Shown in pieces: positions 51,001-62,600 of a DNA stretch of 64,000 nt. Numbering within the stretch: the stretch's first letter is position 1; each line of letters opens with the position of its first letter. The position numbers and the translations under genes were made by a program. This DNA comes from Homalodisca vitripennis (lineage: Eukaryota > Arthropoda > Insecta > Hemiptera > Cicadellidae), in the NCBI RefSeq assembly GCF_021130785.1, contig NC_060211.1, positions 122,213,001-122,277,000 on the forward strand, in the 5' to 3' direction. Below the pieces are notes generated by a model. It searched no databases. It worked only from the letters and a program-made list of their open reading frames with translations, and was not told the origin of the DNA.

Positions 51001-54000
51001 AAATAAAAGTTTTAAAAAGTTTTAAAGGTTTATAACTAGATACATACATAACTTATAGTATTAGATATATTACCATCCTGGTTAATGGTTTACTCACTTG
51101 GGCGAATCTTTCGAGAAAATAATAAATATAATATATGTTGTAAATAGTAAATAACACTATGATCGGTCTGTTATGTAATCACATACAATCGAGTTAGTAT
51201 ATAGACATGTAAAACGAGTAAAATCTATCAAGAAGCTGATTAATAGTAACAATAGGCAAATGAAGAAGGTGTTTGTACATTAGTGTACGAACACTACACA
51301 GTTTCATTATGAAGACTACAAGAAACAAAGTCATTCAAAACAAACAAACTTCTCTTGCTCAGTACTGTGTTAACTTGCGTTATGGGTGTGTGTATATTGG
51401 CCATTAACTCGACTGCTTAGTAATAAGTATTTTACATATTTTAACTTGTTTATAAAAATTAAATTCACAAAATATAATACAATATTAATATTTTTGAATA
51501 TACTTTCACTAAGATTTTATTGATTTAATTATGTAAGAAACAACAGAACATAATTTTCGTACGTTTTTATTGAACAGTAAGTACAAAAAGTAAGTTACTT
51601 TCAGGTCTTAATCAAGAATAAGTTCTTTGTAATTTACAACTGAAAGGATTTTTTTCGAAAATTCTAAAGTTAATGATTTTCAATAAGACTCCTAACTGGG
51701 TCACCAACAGTTGCAGCATGCTCCAGTTAGACCTCGTGCTGAGTCTACATTAGTAGCTTATCGCTTCGATAAATGTTAATGTTAACTAGAAACTATTTGT
51801 GGTGTAGGAGTTTTGCATGTGTCGGCAGAGTATTATGTAACCCAGTTGCCATTGTCTTAGGACTAATGTAACTTATGTATACTCTAAATTATTTAATAAA
51901 ACATTATTACTTTTCAAGTTTATCCGGTTAAATAAACTCAGTTCTATGAAAAAAGCTATTTTGAAAAAAAATTCTTCTTACATATTTAAATGTCATTGAA
52001 AACTATCGTAAACAAATGAGATACTGAGGTACTTAACATTTTCCAAGGTGATCACCACAGAATAAAAGAAACAGAAAATGAACCTTATAACAAGTTTTTA
52101 ATCACTGTTTCCTTTTTATCTTTAAATTTTAAGATACATATTATTCACAAATTATTTGTTTTATTGATATGCATTCTAAGAACTAAAGTATTACGCAAAT
52201 AAGTAGGTGTTAGTTATGAAATTTAAAGATTATTCGTATATGGAAAATATTACTTCCTAGTTACAAAACACCATATAATTTAGTTTTAAAAAATTGCTTA
52301 GCTGGAGTACTGGGACGTTAAAGTAATAGTTCTAAGTAATAGCAGTCTTATTTCAATTTAAAGTTACTACATAAAAATAAGTACTTTTTAATATTTCAGT
52401 TAAGCCATTAGTGATAATTTTGTTATATATTTTTAATAAACCTGAAAGGTAATAATTATATATCTTTCTTTACATATTTATATCGTTATTAAAATGTACA
52501 CATTTCTTAACTACTGTTATGTCTTTGATCGAGTAATTAATTTATATTTAATTTCAATTGCCCCTTATAATATTTTAGGTACAAACTAATATTAAGGATT
52601 ATGGTGGTACAAACCAATTAAAACAACCCTAGATGTCTCCTTTAATCTGTAGACATCTGTTGAGCAATTTTATTATAATTGCAAAAGTACATGTTTCCAC
52701 TAAATCCGTCAATACACACGCAAACACGAACTATTTAAAATTACGCTTTCACCAGCCGGAAGCAAAAAACATTTTGTTGTTACATATAAATCATCTGTTT
52801 TACATAGGTTAAAAAATTAAATATGCAATTATTTTCAATTGTTTTACCTATTCCAACGATACTAATTTCATCGAAATCCATGAACGCATAAGACAGCACG
52901 AACACTTTAAAGATACGCTTGCTTAAGCCACGAGCAACAATCAACTAATAACTCTCAACTGTGACATGTTTGGCACTATATATAATAATAATGCAGTTTG
53001 TTCTAGTCATATTCATAAGAAATAAGTCATGTTATAAAACGTACGAGTGGGAAGGAACGATGGAAAGTCAATGGGTATGCGGGTGAGAGCAATGATCACG
53101 ATAAGGTCGTGACTGTGAGATGATAGCTTACTGTTTATTGGCTTTGAATGTAATTCGTGACGTTATATTTTTCCCTCCGCATTTTACACCAGTCTGAAGG
53201 CGTGATTTTTATTCCAAGTACACCACAGACTAACTGAACCTTTGGTATAATAATATATCGCATACTAGAGCCTTACGTAATATGTTTTTTTATAATTCAA
53301 ATGCCTTTTTTATAATGCATATTAAACTCCGTGGTAATTTTTACTGTATAAATAAGTGGTGTAAAAATATTTAAGATGTAAACTAGGTTTGGCACTGCAT
53401 TTTTAATGTGAAATCTGTTAAAAATGGTTCCTCGCAACCACCCATAGAAATTGTCCTGTAAGTAATTTGGAAATTTGTACAATGCTTTGATCTTGGAGCC
53501 TAAAACCGTTTATCTGTACTCTTTACTCGGAACAGGACACTAATTGCATCTTCAAACTATTTTTGAACTGAAATTGAACCCAATATTATTATATTTTAGA
53601 ATTTTATTACGAATTGTATATAAGTAGAATATTTTTATTTTACACTGAACTGTACACTTTAATAAAGAGTAAATTTTATGAGGTAAATATTGAAGTATTA
53701 ATCTGTTAATCGAAAAAAATTTGATTTCTTATAAAGGTAATCGAGTTGATAGTATACGTCCTATGGGAAATAATTGTTTAGTAAAAAATAATTTCGTGCA
53801 TATTTGTTGCTATATGTAATACTTAGAAGCCTGTTTATACAGTAGAGATGCCGTTTTCCGAAATGTTATTAAACATAAAGCTACGTCTTACCCGAAGAAA
53901 GGATTTTGAGAATTATAGTGCCCTATTAGTTTGGTTCGTTTGGAATTGAACACATTCTGAGGCTAAAAATAACGAAGCCTGATCCCCGCTGTAGGAACGT

Positions 54001-54046
54001 ATGTATATGCGTGATGGCATTGCTAAATTTGTAAAAAAAGTGTTCA
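48056..54046. other. Non-coding stretch, mostly AT-rich
   Basis: 48056-48110 is GC-rich unrelated DNA next to the truncated retroelement. A second GC-rich patch at about 49345-49570 has a 73-codon open frame (+) with no recognised motif and a perfect 10-bp palindrome GTGACGTCAC at 49409-49418, the form of a CRE/ATF site. Opposing open frames at 48104-48407 have no motifs. Nothing else found. Confidence 0.45.
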
Positions 54047-54585
54047 GTAACTCTCCGGACAAAGGTGTACCATGTTATTGCTCAGATTAAGGAAAACATA
54101 TTTCACCGTATGAAAATGAGTCTGCGATGCTTAGTTCTCACCTGTCTGTCTGTATGTATTTTTTTCATAAAAATATTAATATCTGAAGAAGTAATAGGTT
54201 AAAATATACCAAATTTAGCTCAAATTGTTTATGGTAACAAGGCATGTTACTTAAAAGAATATAATGTAATTATCTATAGTATTTTCAAAATTGTGGTATT
54301 AAAACCATTTTACTTTGAATATCTATGATTTTATTTTATAACTATGATTTTTTCTCAATAACTGTTTGCTATTTTTCAGCAATTGGCCTTGTTATTTAAA
54401 ACATTTTAGCTAAATTTATTACAATTAAATAAATTGCTTTTTAAAATGTTATTTTATTATGAAAAAACACGTACATACAGACAGATAGGAAACTAAACAT
54501 CGGATACCAATTATCATGTGGTAAAATGTGCTTGTTTTAACCTGAGCAATAATGTAGTATACCATTATCTAGAGAATTACGGGAA
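54047..54585. repeat. Large imperfect inverted repeat, about 540 bp (MITE-like)
   Basis: The left arm runs inward from about 54047 with TGTTATTGCTCAG, CGATGCTTAGTT and CTGTCTGTCTGTATGTA. It matches the reverse complement of the right arm (ATTATTGCTCAGG, CGATGTTTAGTT, CTGTCTGTATGTACGTG), which ends near 54585. Symmetry persists toward the centre: AAATTTAGCTCAAATTG on the left, AAATTTAGCTAAAATG on the reverse of the right. By eye the identity is about 70-75%. It has no coding capacity. It looks like an old foldback or MITE. Ends and target duplication are not clear. Confidence 0.75.
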
Positions 54586-56694
54586 AATCTATATATCGTT
54601 ATTAACTGCTAACAATTTTATTATGGCTTTCCGTTAATCAGTAATTTTGACTAATCCCCAGGCTTCGGAAAACCGTGTCGTAATGTGTTACTGAACTTTG
54701 AAGCTATACAATCCGAAAACATAGATGAATAATTGAATATTTATAAGCATAGATACTATTTCATGCAGAAGGAAAAAATTCCTTTATTTACTAGTATATT
54801 GAATTAAGTCTCCCACGAAAATTTAACTATTAGTTTAGCATTTCAAATTATTAGTCTATATTGCAGTTTGACATAGAAAAACTATTGCACTCATTTTGAA
54901 TGGTTATTCGTTATACTAAAATTAAAAGAATATTCTTAATATAGATTATATGCACGTTATTGTATATTTATATTGTATTAAAATATTACTACTTCTATTA
55001 GAACGTGAAAAGATACTAAAACACGTATATTATGAAAAGTTGTGTTGGAAATAGGAAATTAAGGTCAAAACAGCTCTGTTCAACAGTTCGGTGGTTGGAA
55101 AGATACTGATTACTAAACTCCATTGTTTTTGTTCAAATGAATATTTCAGGTGTCTTGAATCCATGTTTACTATCCTAAAGGTCCTTCCATTTAAGAAACA
55201 GTGCGATATACACCATAGATATAATAACAGTTGGTGTTCTGAACGTTTACAGGCAACTCAATAGCTTTAAAACTCTAATACTATAATTATAAATAAATGT
55301 ATGGATATGTCCTGCTCTTTGCCTCATAGAACATAAGGCATTGATTTCTTTCAGTTTCTAAGAATTCAAACGCTGACTTTAGATGATCAGTATCGATATA
55401 CTATACGGTATTACATTGAAATAAGCATTCGTGTTATAATGGATATTACAAGGTTCAATAGCAATTGTTTGGAAGATTTAATGGCGTTTCCTCATATATA
55501 AAATAAAATAACTATTTATTTTTTACTCATTTAGATTGAAAGCTAACCGTTAAACATAATTATTTCCTGAAATACATGTTAGTTTTGTACTTTTCTAGGA
55601 TATTATAATTTTCTTACCCAAGCGATGCAAAAACCACTAGAAAGATAATATAGTCATATAGAATAAAATAGAGTCTGATTATTAGTTATAACGCTGTTTT
55701 AGAGTCATGTAATCCATTTTCGATTACAATAATATACTTTTAGCTTATAGTTTGTATCTATTTTAAAGATAAAAATCTGAAAAAAATTGTACCAATGATA
55801 GTTTGTAGGCATTAAGAATTACCATCATATAACCAAATTAAAAGAATACCATTAGAAAAGATTACATCGATAATTTACTCTTCTACATTACGTACATTCA
55901 TTACTGGAGAGAATAAGGTTTTTTTTAAATTGTAGTGCAAGTATTTTTTCAATGAAATTTTTACTAAAAACAAAAACTTTTTCACTTGCATTTAATTAAA
56001 ACTATAATTGATGTAAATCATAAAGATATTATAAAATATTACACTGATTGAAGTTAGCTTTTAAAAGTTAACGTTTATTCCTTTAGGTATATTATTTGAC
56101 CCTAATATAAGGACAATGTTCAACATTTATTGCATTTGATTCCTTTTAAAATATTAAATAAATATTTACTAATTTTTTCAAGATATAATTTTAAGACAAT
56201 ATTATTCTTAAATGAAATGTATTATTACAACTGAATTCTACAACATTATCGAACACTACTGTAGGTACTTTCATGAATATACATATGAGTATACACCCTT
56301 AATTTACACGAATTAGTTCATAATACAATTACACTGTGCGTCATTTGATCTTGACTAAAACTAAATAAGGGTATCGCCATTTACATAAATTTAATTGACC
56401 CTAACAGTGCCAGAGTCTCATGTAGACTGTGAGGAACAACTAAATAGTATCAAGCAACGGGATATGTCACTACTCAATATGTTAACATTAAAAGTCGTTT
56501 AAAAGGTAGTGTAAAAAAATATTTTGTCTAAAAATAGTAAAGCCTCTGTGGAATAGTTGAAGGATAATCAGATCACCTATTAATTGAGAAAGCCGAATAT
56601 TTTTTCCGGTGAAGCAAAAACTTTTCTTTATTCAGTCCTTATTGGAATTATATATAGCTATATTTATAGCTAAAACTCTTTTATATACTCTTAT
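54586..56694. other. AT-rich non-coding stretch
   Basis: No gene or clear repeat recognised on either strand. Confidence 0.5.
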
Positions 56695-56846
56695 ATAATT
56701 ATATATTTTGCCACTTATACAAATTTAAAGGTAAATAAAAGTCAGTTGACAGGTATTTGGTCTTCCAATCATATGTTAGTTTGGTTATTAAAACACATAT
56801 GTGAAAGTAACGGCCAAATATAAAATAATTGAATCGAAAAATTAAG

Positions 56847-56917
56847 GGATCTGTGGTGTAATGGTAGCACATTCACCCGGCAAGTGAGAGATCCGGGTTA
56901 GAGTCCCAGCGGAGCAA
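56847..56917 (+). tRNA. tRNA-like sequence, copy 1 (probably pseudogene)
   Basis: The A box TGGTGTAATGG is perfect; the D stem GTGT/GCAC and anticodon stem TTCAC/GTGAG pair. The B box is damaged (GGTTAGAGTCC instead of GGTTCGAGTCC), and the T stem has a mismatch (CCGGG/CCCAG). The anticodon loop CCGGCAA would give GGC (Ala) but has C instead of the near-universal T at position 33. Likely non-functional. Confidence 0.55.
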
Positions 56918-57075
56918 GTATTTTTATATTTATTTAAAATTAATTAGGCTCTTGCCACTTATAAAAATTTAATGTATATAATTACAAGTCATTTGAAAGG
57001 TATTTGGTCTCCCGATCATATGTTAGTTTGCTTATTTAAACACATATGTAAAAGAAAAAGCCAAATACAAAATAA

Positions 57076-57185
57076 TTTGAATCGTAAAAAGTAAGGGCTC
57101 TGTGGTGTAATGGTAGCACATTCACCCGGCAAGTGAGAGATCCGGGTTCGAGTCCCGGCGGACCAAGTACTTTTTGCGATTCAAA
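57076..57185. repeat. Inverted arms enclosing tRNA-like copy 2
   Basis: TTTGAATCGTAAAAAGTA (57076-57093) and TACTTTTTGCGATTCAAA (57168-57185) are complementary at 17 of 18 positions. The tRNA-like block lies in the loop, so a longer transcript would hold a cloverleaf on an 18-bp stem. Copy 1 has a degraded left arm, and copy 3 keeps only the right arm. Confidence 0.85.
57096..57166 (+). tRNA. tRNA-like sequence, copy 2 (best copy, identity uncertain)
   Basis: Perfect Pol III A box (TGGTGTAATGG) and B box (GGTTCGAGTCC). Stems: D GTGT/GCAC, anticodon TTCAC/GTGAG (one G-T), T CCGGG/CCCGG. The acceptor GCTCTG against CGGACC has one mismatch and one G-T. The loop CCGGCAA gives GGC at positions 34-36 (Ala) but C33 in place of T33 argues against a working tRNA. 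No TTTT terminator lies immediately 3', but TACTTTTTG begins 2 bp later and could terminate Pol III. It is enclosed by inverted arms (57076-57093 and 57168-57185). Confidence 0.6.
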
Positions 57186-57250
57186 GTTTATTGAAATTAA
57201 ACTAAATTAGGCTATTGCCATTTATACAAATTTAATGTATAAAAGTACCT

Positions 57251-57719
57251 TTAGGTATCGGACGGAATACTAAAATATAAAAAAGTTACATTATGCTGAA
57301 TAATATAAGAATTAATAATCGTATATTTAATGGAAAAACGATTGCTAGTAAACTGGTTCTTACTTTCCACCTAAGCTCTCTAAAGGAAAACCAATTGGAG
57401 GAGAGTGGTGAGGGTGTAAAACCAGCTGGCATAAGTCACGTAAATGGCTACACAAACAGACCACTTATCTGGAACGCTTCTGCGAGTTCACATTTTATCA
57501 CGTTTTCTCTTACACCCTCTTAAATGTTATGAAAATGTGACGTTTTGTAAAATTCTTTCTAGAAATGAGTAATATTATGATTACAATATTCGATAAAGCA
57601 TATGAATCTATTGAATCCGGTTATTAAATTGAAAACTATATAACAAAACCACTAACATTTGGTAACAGTTTTTCAATCTATTTGAACAAGATTACTCATA
57701 TATATATATATCTAAAGTT
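57251..57719. other. Non-coding stretch
   Basis: The 76-codon open frame at 57293-57523 (+) has no recognised motif and no supporting context. A short TA tract lies at 57698-57711. Confidence 0.45.
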
Positions 57720-57880
57720 TTTATATTCTCAGACATTTATTATTCTTCATGTTAGCTAAACAGTTCTAAATTTAACTCTATGGAGGAGAGGTCCGCCAAA
57801 TTTGATTTGATTTGGAAATCGTTTTGTATTTGTCTTGTAAATGGTGGAAATAAAGTATTATTATTATTATTATTTATGTA
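57720..57880 (+). mobile_element. Non-LTR retrotransposon 3' tail (truncated)
   Basis: TTGTCTTGTAAATGGTGGAA followed by ATAAAG and (TATT)/(ATT)n at about 57855-57876 resembles the ending of the element at 1-1130 (TTGTTATTTGGAAATAAA plus TTATT repeats). No coding sequence is readable upstream, so only a 3' UTR fragment would remain. Assignment rests on the tail pattern. Confidence 0.45.
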
Positions 57881-58160
57881 AAATATTGCACTATTATATG
57901 ATTTATATTTGTACACCTAACAAATAAGTGGTCTTTACAGATAGCACTCCAAAGTTCTGGTTTGCTTATAAAAAGAGATTTAAAGCCACGATATTTTGGT
58001 TACTATTGTAGTATTGAACAAGGTTGGTGTCTTAGCAGAATATATAAAATAATGGACGTTATATAATTTGGTTTAAATTTAATCTTCTATAACACATAGT
58101 TTTATTTATGCATCAAAATATCCTCGAAATACTATTTAATGTTTTTGTAAACATGTATAT

Positions 58161-58660
58161 AAAATAAATAATAGTTTAAAAAAAACTAAAAAACACACGA
58201 TTTTATAGCTAACCAAACTAAAAAATAGAAAATAAATTTTTAATTACCAAGAGATTATTATATGGTAGTAGAAAGCAAAACAATCATTCATAGTCAATCA
58301 CCTCAAAATAAAATTATGATAAAATTTAAGTTATTAACAGAATAAATTAATTCAGAGTAAAAAAGTGTGGGGTGCTTGATATATTAAATATTACAATCAT
58401 TCTATCAGTAATTATCTTTGAGAAGGAGACTTATTAAATGTAGTAAAATGCACCCAACGCTTTTTACTCTGAATTAATTTATTCTGTTAATAACTTAAAT
58501 TTTATTATAATTTTATTTTGAGGTGATTGACTATGAATGATTGTTTTGCCTTCTACTACCATAATATAAACACTTTGTAATTAAAAATTATTTTCTATTT
58601 TTTAGTTTGGTTAGCTATAAAAGCGTGTATTTTTAGTTTTTAAACTATTATTTAATTTTC
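58161..58660. mobile_element. 500-bp foldback element with about 215-bp arms
   Basis: The left arm (58161-58376) and right arm (58448-58660) are inverted copies, about 90% identical by eye. They start ATAATAGTTTAAAAA outside and end TTAATTCAGAGTAAAAA and GTGGGGTGC inside, with a 71-bp AT-rich unique centre. Shared internal blocks include TAGCTAACCAAACTAAAAAA and GTCAATCACCTCAAAATAAA. No ORF. This is a foldback or long-TIR MITE. Target duplication not determined because the flanks are AT-rich. High arm similarity suggests a fairly recent origin or arm gene conversion. Confidence 0.88.
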
Positions 58661-58710
58661 ATTTTGTAGTTCGATGTATCAAATAGTTTCTTGTGGAAAT
58701 GTGGTATTTA

Positions 58711-58887
58711 TTACGAATCATTCCGCAATCTCATCATTTCATTTAAAGCTTCACTATTGCATGGGGTATTTCCTGTTAACTTAGAGCAATCAAGTTCTTC
58801 AATCCGAATACCGTCTAAAGATCTTACAGGACTAAGTGCTACGTAGGCTTGTCCAGCAGCAAACAATCGCGAGCCTAGATCAAGGAT
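58711..58887 (-). pseudogene. C-terminal end of a Helitron/PIF1-type helicase (relic)
   Basis: The minus strand reads LDLGSRLFAAGQAYVALSPV, then RSLDGIRIEELDCSKLTG, TPCNSEALNEMMRLRND and a TAA at 58711-58713. The GQAYVALSRxRSLxGL motif is the last conserved helicase motif (motif VI) of PIF1-family helicases, and the following DCSKLTG tail is typical of insect Helitron/PIF1-like proteins. The motif VI Arg is Pro here (SPV for SRV), so the helicase would be impaired even if complete. Upstream of 58887 the expected CALSIHKSQG block is absent; 58888-59060 is GC-richer and could be further debris. The relic abuts the foldback element. Confidence 0.78.
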
Positions 58888-59346
58888 GTCGGGTCGGACA
58901 GGTTTTTTCCCGCTTGGTGCGTTTCTGTCATCGGTGCGCCATTAAAGGTTCTGCCCTATTAATAGCTACCAACGGGGAAATAGCAACCTGCATCGCCTCA
59001 ATATGACTCCTCGAGCTTGCACTTAAGATGTCGGCTCTGATCCCTGGAGACTCAGAGCTTCGCAGTTCTCTTTAGATTAATTATTGTCGTAAAAAATCGA
59101 AGGCTGGCATCTAAGCTACCAAGGAACTGTGGCTGTTTGAAACAACCTTTGCTGGACTTGAGGGTTAGGTATGTGAAGTATTTAATAAACGTAATGTTGG
59201 CTAGTATATATCATTTATCATTCTTACTGAGCTGTATTAAAGCTATTACTTATTTGAGATATACTATTATAAAATGTTACACACCCTTAACTAAGTTGAA
59301 TTTTTCGTATCGTAAATCATTTTATAATTTTAAAATGTAATTGCTA

Positions 59347-59350
<4 letters not shown>
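58888..59350. other. Non-coding stretch next to the helicase relic
   Basis: 58888-59060 is relatively GC-rich. On the minus strand it has short open pieces without recognisable motifs, possibly more of the decayed Helitron. The 67-codon open frame at 59137-59340 (+) has no motif. Confidence 0.4.

Positions 59351-59406
<56 letters not shown>
59351..59406. repeat. (TA)n microsatellite
   Basis: About 28 TA repeats, 30 bp left of tRNA-like copy 3. Confidence 0.95.
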
Positions 59407-59413
<7 letters not shown>

Positions 59414-59437
59414 TAAATTTGTATAAATGTGTATTCA

Positions 59438-59507
59438 CATACGTGGTGTAATGGTAGCACATTCACCCGGCAAGTGAGAGATCCGGGTTCGAGTCCCGGC
59501 GGAGCAA
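59438..59507 (+). tRNA. tRNA-like sequence, copy 3 (5'-truncated acceptor)
   Basis: The D arm to T arm is identical to copy 2, with a perfect A box and B box, and the 3' acceptor strand CGGAGC is present. The 5' acceptor strand is replaced by CACATAC, which does not pair. The same C33 anomaly is present. The following 70 bp match the body start seen after copy 2 (TACTTTTTGCGATTCAA, GGCTATTGCCATTTATACAA). Confidence 0.6.
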
Positions 59508-59570
59508 GTACTTTTTGCGATTCAATGTTGATTGAAATTAAATAAGGCTATTGCCATTTATACAAATTTA

Positions 59571-59574
<4 letters not shown>

Positions 59575-59608
<34 letters not shown>
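59575..59608. repeat. (TA)n microsatellite
   Basis: About 17 repeats directly after the tRNA-like copy 3 body, so this copy is bracketed by TA tracts. Confidence 0.93.
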
Positions 59609-59610
<2 letters not shown>

Positions 59611-59620
59611 GGGAGTATAA

Positions 59621-59649
59621 GTGCCTATATATTTATAATATATAGGCAC
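59621..59649. repeat. 12-bp perfect hairpin
   Basis: GTGCCTATATAT and ATATATAGGCAC with loop TTATA. Probably generated from the neighbouring TA-rich DNA. Confidence 0.85.
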
Positions 59650-62600
59650 ATACATAATAAAACTAATGGTTATTGTAGTTCAGACTTGAATAGTATATAT
59701 CATGACTTTATCTTATAGTAAATTAAATTGAAAATCCAAGAAAAATTTGGAATATTGTTGAAATGGAATTAGTTAAAAAAACACTAAAGGCTTTGTCTGA
59801 TAAAAATACTATGTAATAATGTAAACTATTTTTCTGTAAAGCAACAACTCAAATTAGTATTATGTAATGTATACTAAACTAAGAACATGCATGGATCGTG
59901 TACTTAGAGATCCCGGCTGTCAAGGAAACAACTGGAAATGGCATATACTGGATGACTACTATAATACTACTATACTGTATTGAGAGAGTCAAGCACATCC
60001 GAGAATACCGAGACGAATGGAGACTTGAACGCTGGGTTAGCGTAGATCGCGCGCTAGCTCTATCACAGAGGATCTATAAACGAACTTATTAATCCTGGCG
60101 GTCCTTATAAGGATAATGGAAAACTATGATCAAATTATTGCATTGTCATCGGTCCTTGATACATATGCAAAGTTTCAAATTAATCAGACTTCTGGAAATT
60201 GGTGAAAATTATGCTCAAAGATTCCGTTACATACATAGATACATAGACACAACCAAAGCTTATAAAAGCGTGTTAATTAAAAAAAACTACTAATTGACAG
60301 CTGAAAAGTTTTATGTTTAGTGCTACACAATCTGGGTCTTCGTTTTGAAATGCTTATAGATTTTATACTTTTCCAGGCCTTAACGCTTGCGCCCTTATAA
60401 GTGTTAGACCATTTAGACTATCATCAATGTCGTTCATATCGTGGTTACTTTCTGAAATATGTTTAGTGCACGAGTATTTTTATTAATTATTAGGTTATGA
60501 CTGCAGTTATGTTCTTTAAATCTACTATTAATTGACGGCTTTTTTTAAAGATAGTTATGCTGTCTCATTTTCAACTGTACTCTGTATAAACCTGTTCTAT
60601 AAACTTTAGTATCCTTTTATTTGGATGAACATCCACAAAATCACTTAAAACCATAAAGCATATAAACACAGGAGTTTCTTGAAAATTTCGAGTTGAGAAA
60701 ACGTCTTTTTGACTTTTAAAGTTGTTTTAATGCATGAAAACAAGACAATCACCCTTTATTCTTTAATGTTTTCTTGAAAAGAGATGGAGTGGATGCAAAG
60801 TCCACGACAAACCGTCTTTTTGTACAGATTAGACTGAGAAAGCCTCTATCTTGTATTACACATTTCCTAGTCAGAGAGTCCTGAATGTTACTTACTTTGC
60901 AGTATATTTTCGTACTCTCTGCTTCTTTAGCACATAACACACATAATGAATCAGTAGTTTAGTCAAAAATTTAGTATTATAAATCAGGCAAGAAAGTTAT
61001 CATCTTATAAAAATTATAAATTTGCCAATAAAAAGGCGATTACTGTCACTTAATTGTGTAGGTTTTATGGAAGCTTTAAAACCTAATTTGGATCAAATAT
61101 TTGTATTACGCAGCATTTAAAGACTTGCTAGGTAATCAGATGACTAAAAGTATAATCTATGCTGGAAAAGTTCTATATTCGAAATAATGAAGACACCATC
61201 AACAACAATCTGCTTTTTTTGGAAACAAATAATTGGAATCTTCCTGACGATTTAATAACAACCACCAACTGTGGTGAAATTTAATATCTTTGATAAGTAT
61301 CAATACCTTTGCCGCTTAGAATTAGTTCATTTCTTCTCAAACCAAAGTCTGTATGGTCGGATGTATAATGTACAATAATTATTTATTCCGTATATCTTAC
61401 TATAGAGTGATGCGGTGTTAAATCGACCTCCTCCGCATTGAAGCTACTTAAATCTTTTAAACTTATTCTCATATTTTAAGTTTAGGACGTGGCACTTGAA
61501 ATCATCTTGCTTTCATATAATCCAACAGCTTTGTCATACCCTATCCGAGTCACTATGCACTAGGTATCACGAAGAGCATTGCACGGTGTATCTTACATGG
61601 TGGATAGCATGAAGGGTCTAAAATAATGGATTTTCTTTTATATAAGTATAACTTACATCCGTTACACCACATACAAGTTCAAATTCTTTATAGTTGTTCT
61701 ATGATTTTTAATTAAAATTCTGGTTGTTTTCCTTCCTTACAGTCTCAATATTTGTTTCTGTGGTGGCAAGGGCGATGGACAATTTGTATGCCTGTGGATA
61801 TGCATTTGGATCTGCGAACCTTTGGTTTTGGGTAATATTCAATAGTGTACTTTATCAACTAGGCTTTATCACAAGAGGTTTTTTTAAAGTATTCGATCGA
61901 TCTTGAAGTTGCGCTATTCGTCACCACTATCATGATCATCACTAATATTCAACGGTTTAAACAAAAATATGTACACAGATTTTAAGGAACAAATATTCAC
62001 ATGCAGAATGGAACCGTTCCAGTAATTCCTGGTGCACAATTTTGCTTCTTCCACATTTATTTGCCATCAGAATTCCTCTATTTTATTATATTGGCACATT
62101 TAAAACATATCTGCTCAAAACGTGACATTTTAGAAAAGAGGAAGTTTTATTTTAATTAATTTCAATTTAATCTCTTTTAAGGATCTATACATATACAATT
62201 CCAAACGATAATGTTATGCTTTACCTTTAGTGAAAATTATATATGCCTATATTAATTAGCTGCATGTATAATTAACGAGGGTCTGTGAGAAACAGTCGAA
62301 CGTTGCTGAATATAATTTGGGACAAACATGTTTGGTTACACATAATCTTTTATGAGTAAATAATATAAATTAGTATCAATCAATTCAAAGTATAAAAGTG
62401 GGCAGAACTTTTATATAGTAAAAATAAATTTCAATACCCGAAAAAATTAAAACAGCTGAAATTTATGTACTATAACTAACTATAAACTGATATTTTACCC
62501 ATTAGTCAACAAGTACATAATATTAATCAGTATAGTGCAAGTTTAAATGTTGTATTATACTCATGATGTCTGTATTATTGTCCACGTCGCTTTAAAGCTT

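Larger units (their letters stand above)
56695..57250 (+). repeat. Tandem tRNA-related repeat, 249-bp period
   Basis: Two successive units each comprise a body (GCCACTTATACAAATTTAA, then GGTATTTGGTCT, ATCATATGTTAGTTTG, AACACATATGT, GGCCAAATA, TTGAATCG) and a tRNA-like block of about 71 bp. The start of a third body (GGCTATTGCCATTTATACAA) follows the second block. The T of the A box is at 56854 and 57103, hence a 249-bp period. The same tRNA-like block and following body start recur at 59438-59575. This is the structure of a tRNA-derived SINE-like or tandem tRNA-pseudogene family. Confidence 0.82.

Noticed and set aside
57293..57523. 76-codon open frame after the tRNA-like array
   Set aside because: No motif on either strand and no link to the repeat; treated as chance.
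61741..61831. Exon-like segment after CCTTCCTTACAG with a GG|GTAATA donor
   Set aside because: All three frames are open in so short a stretch and none shows a recognisable motif, so there is no coding signal.
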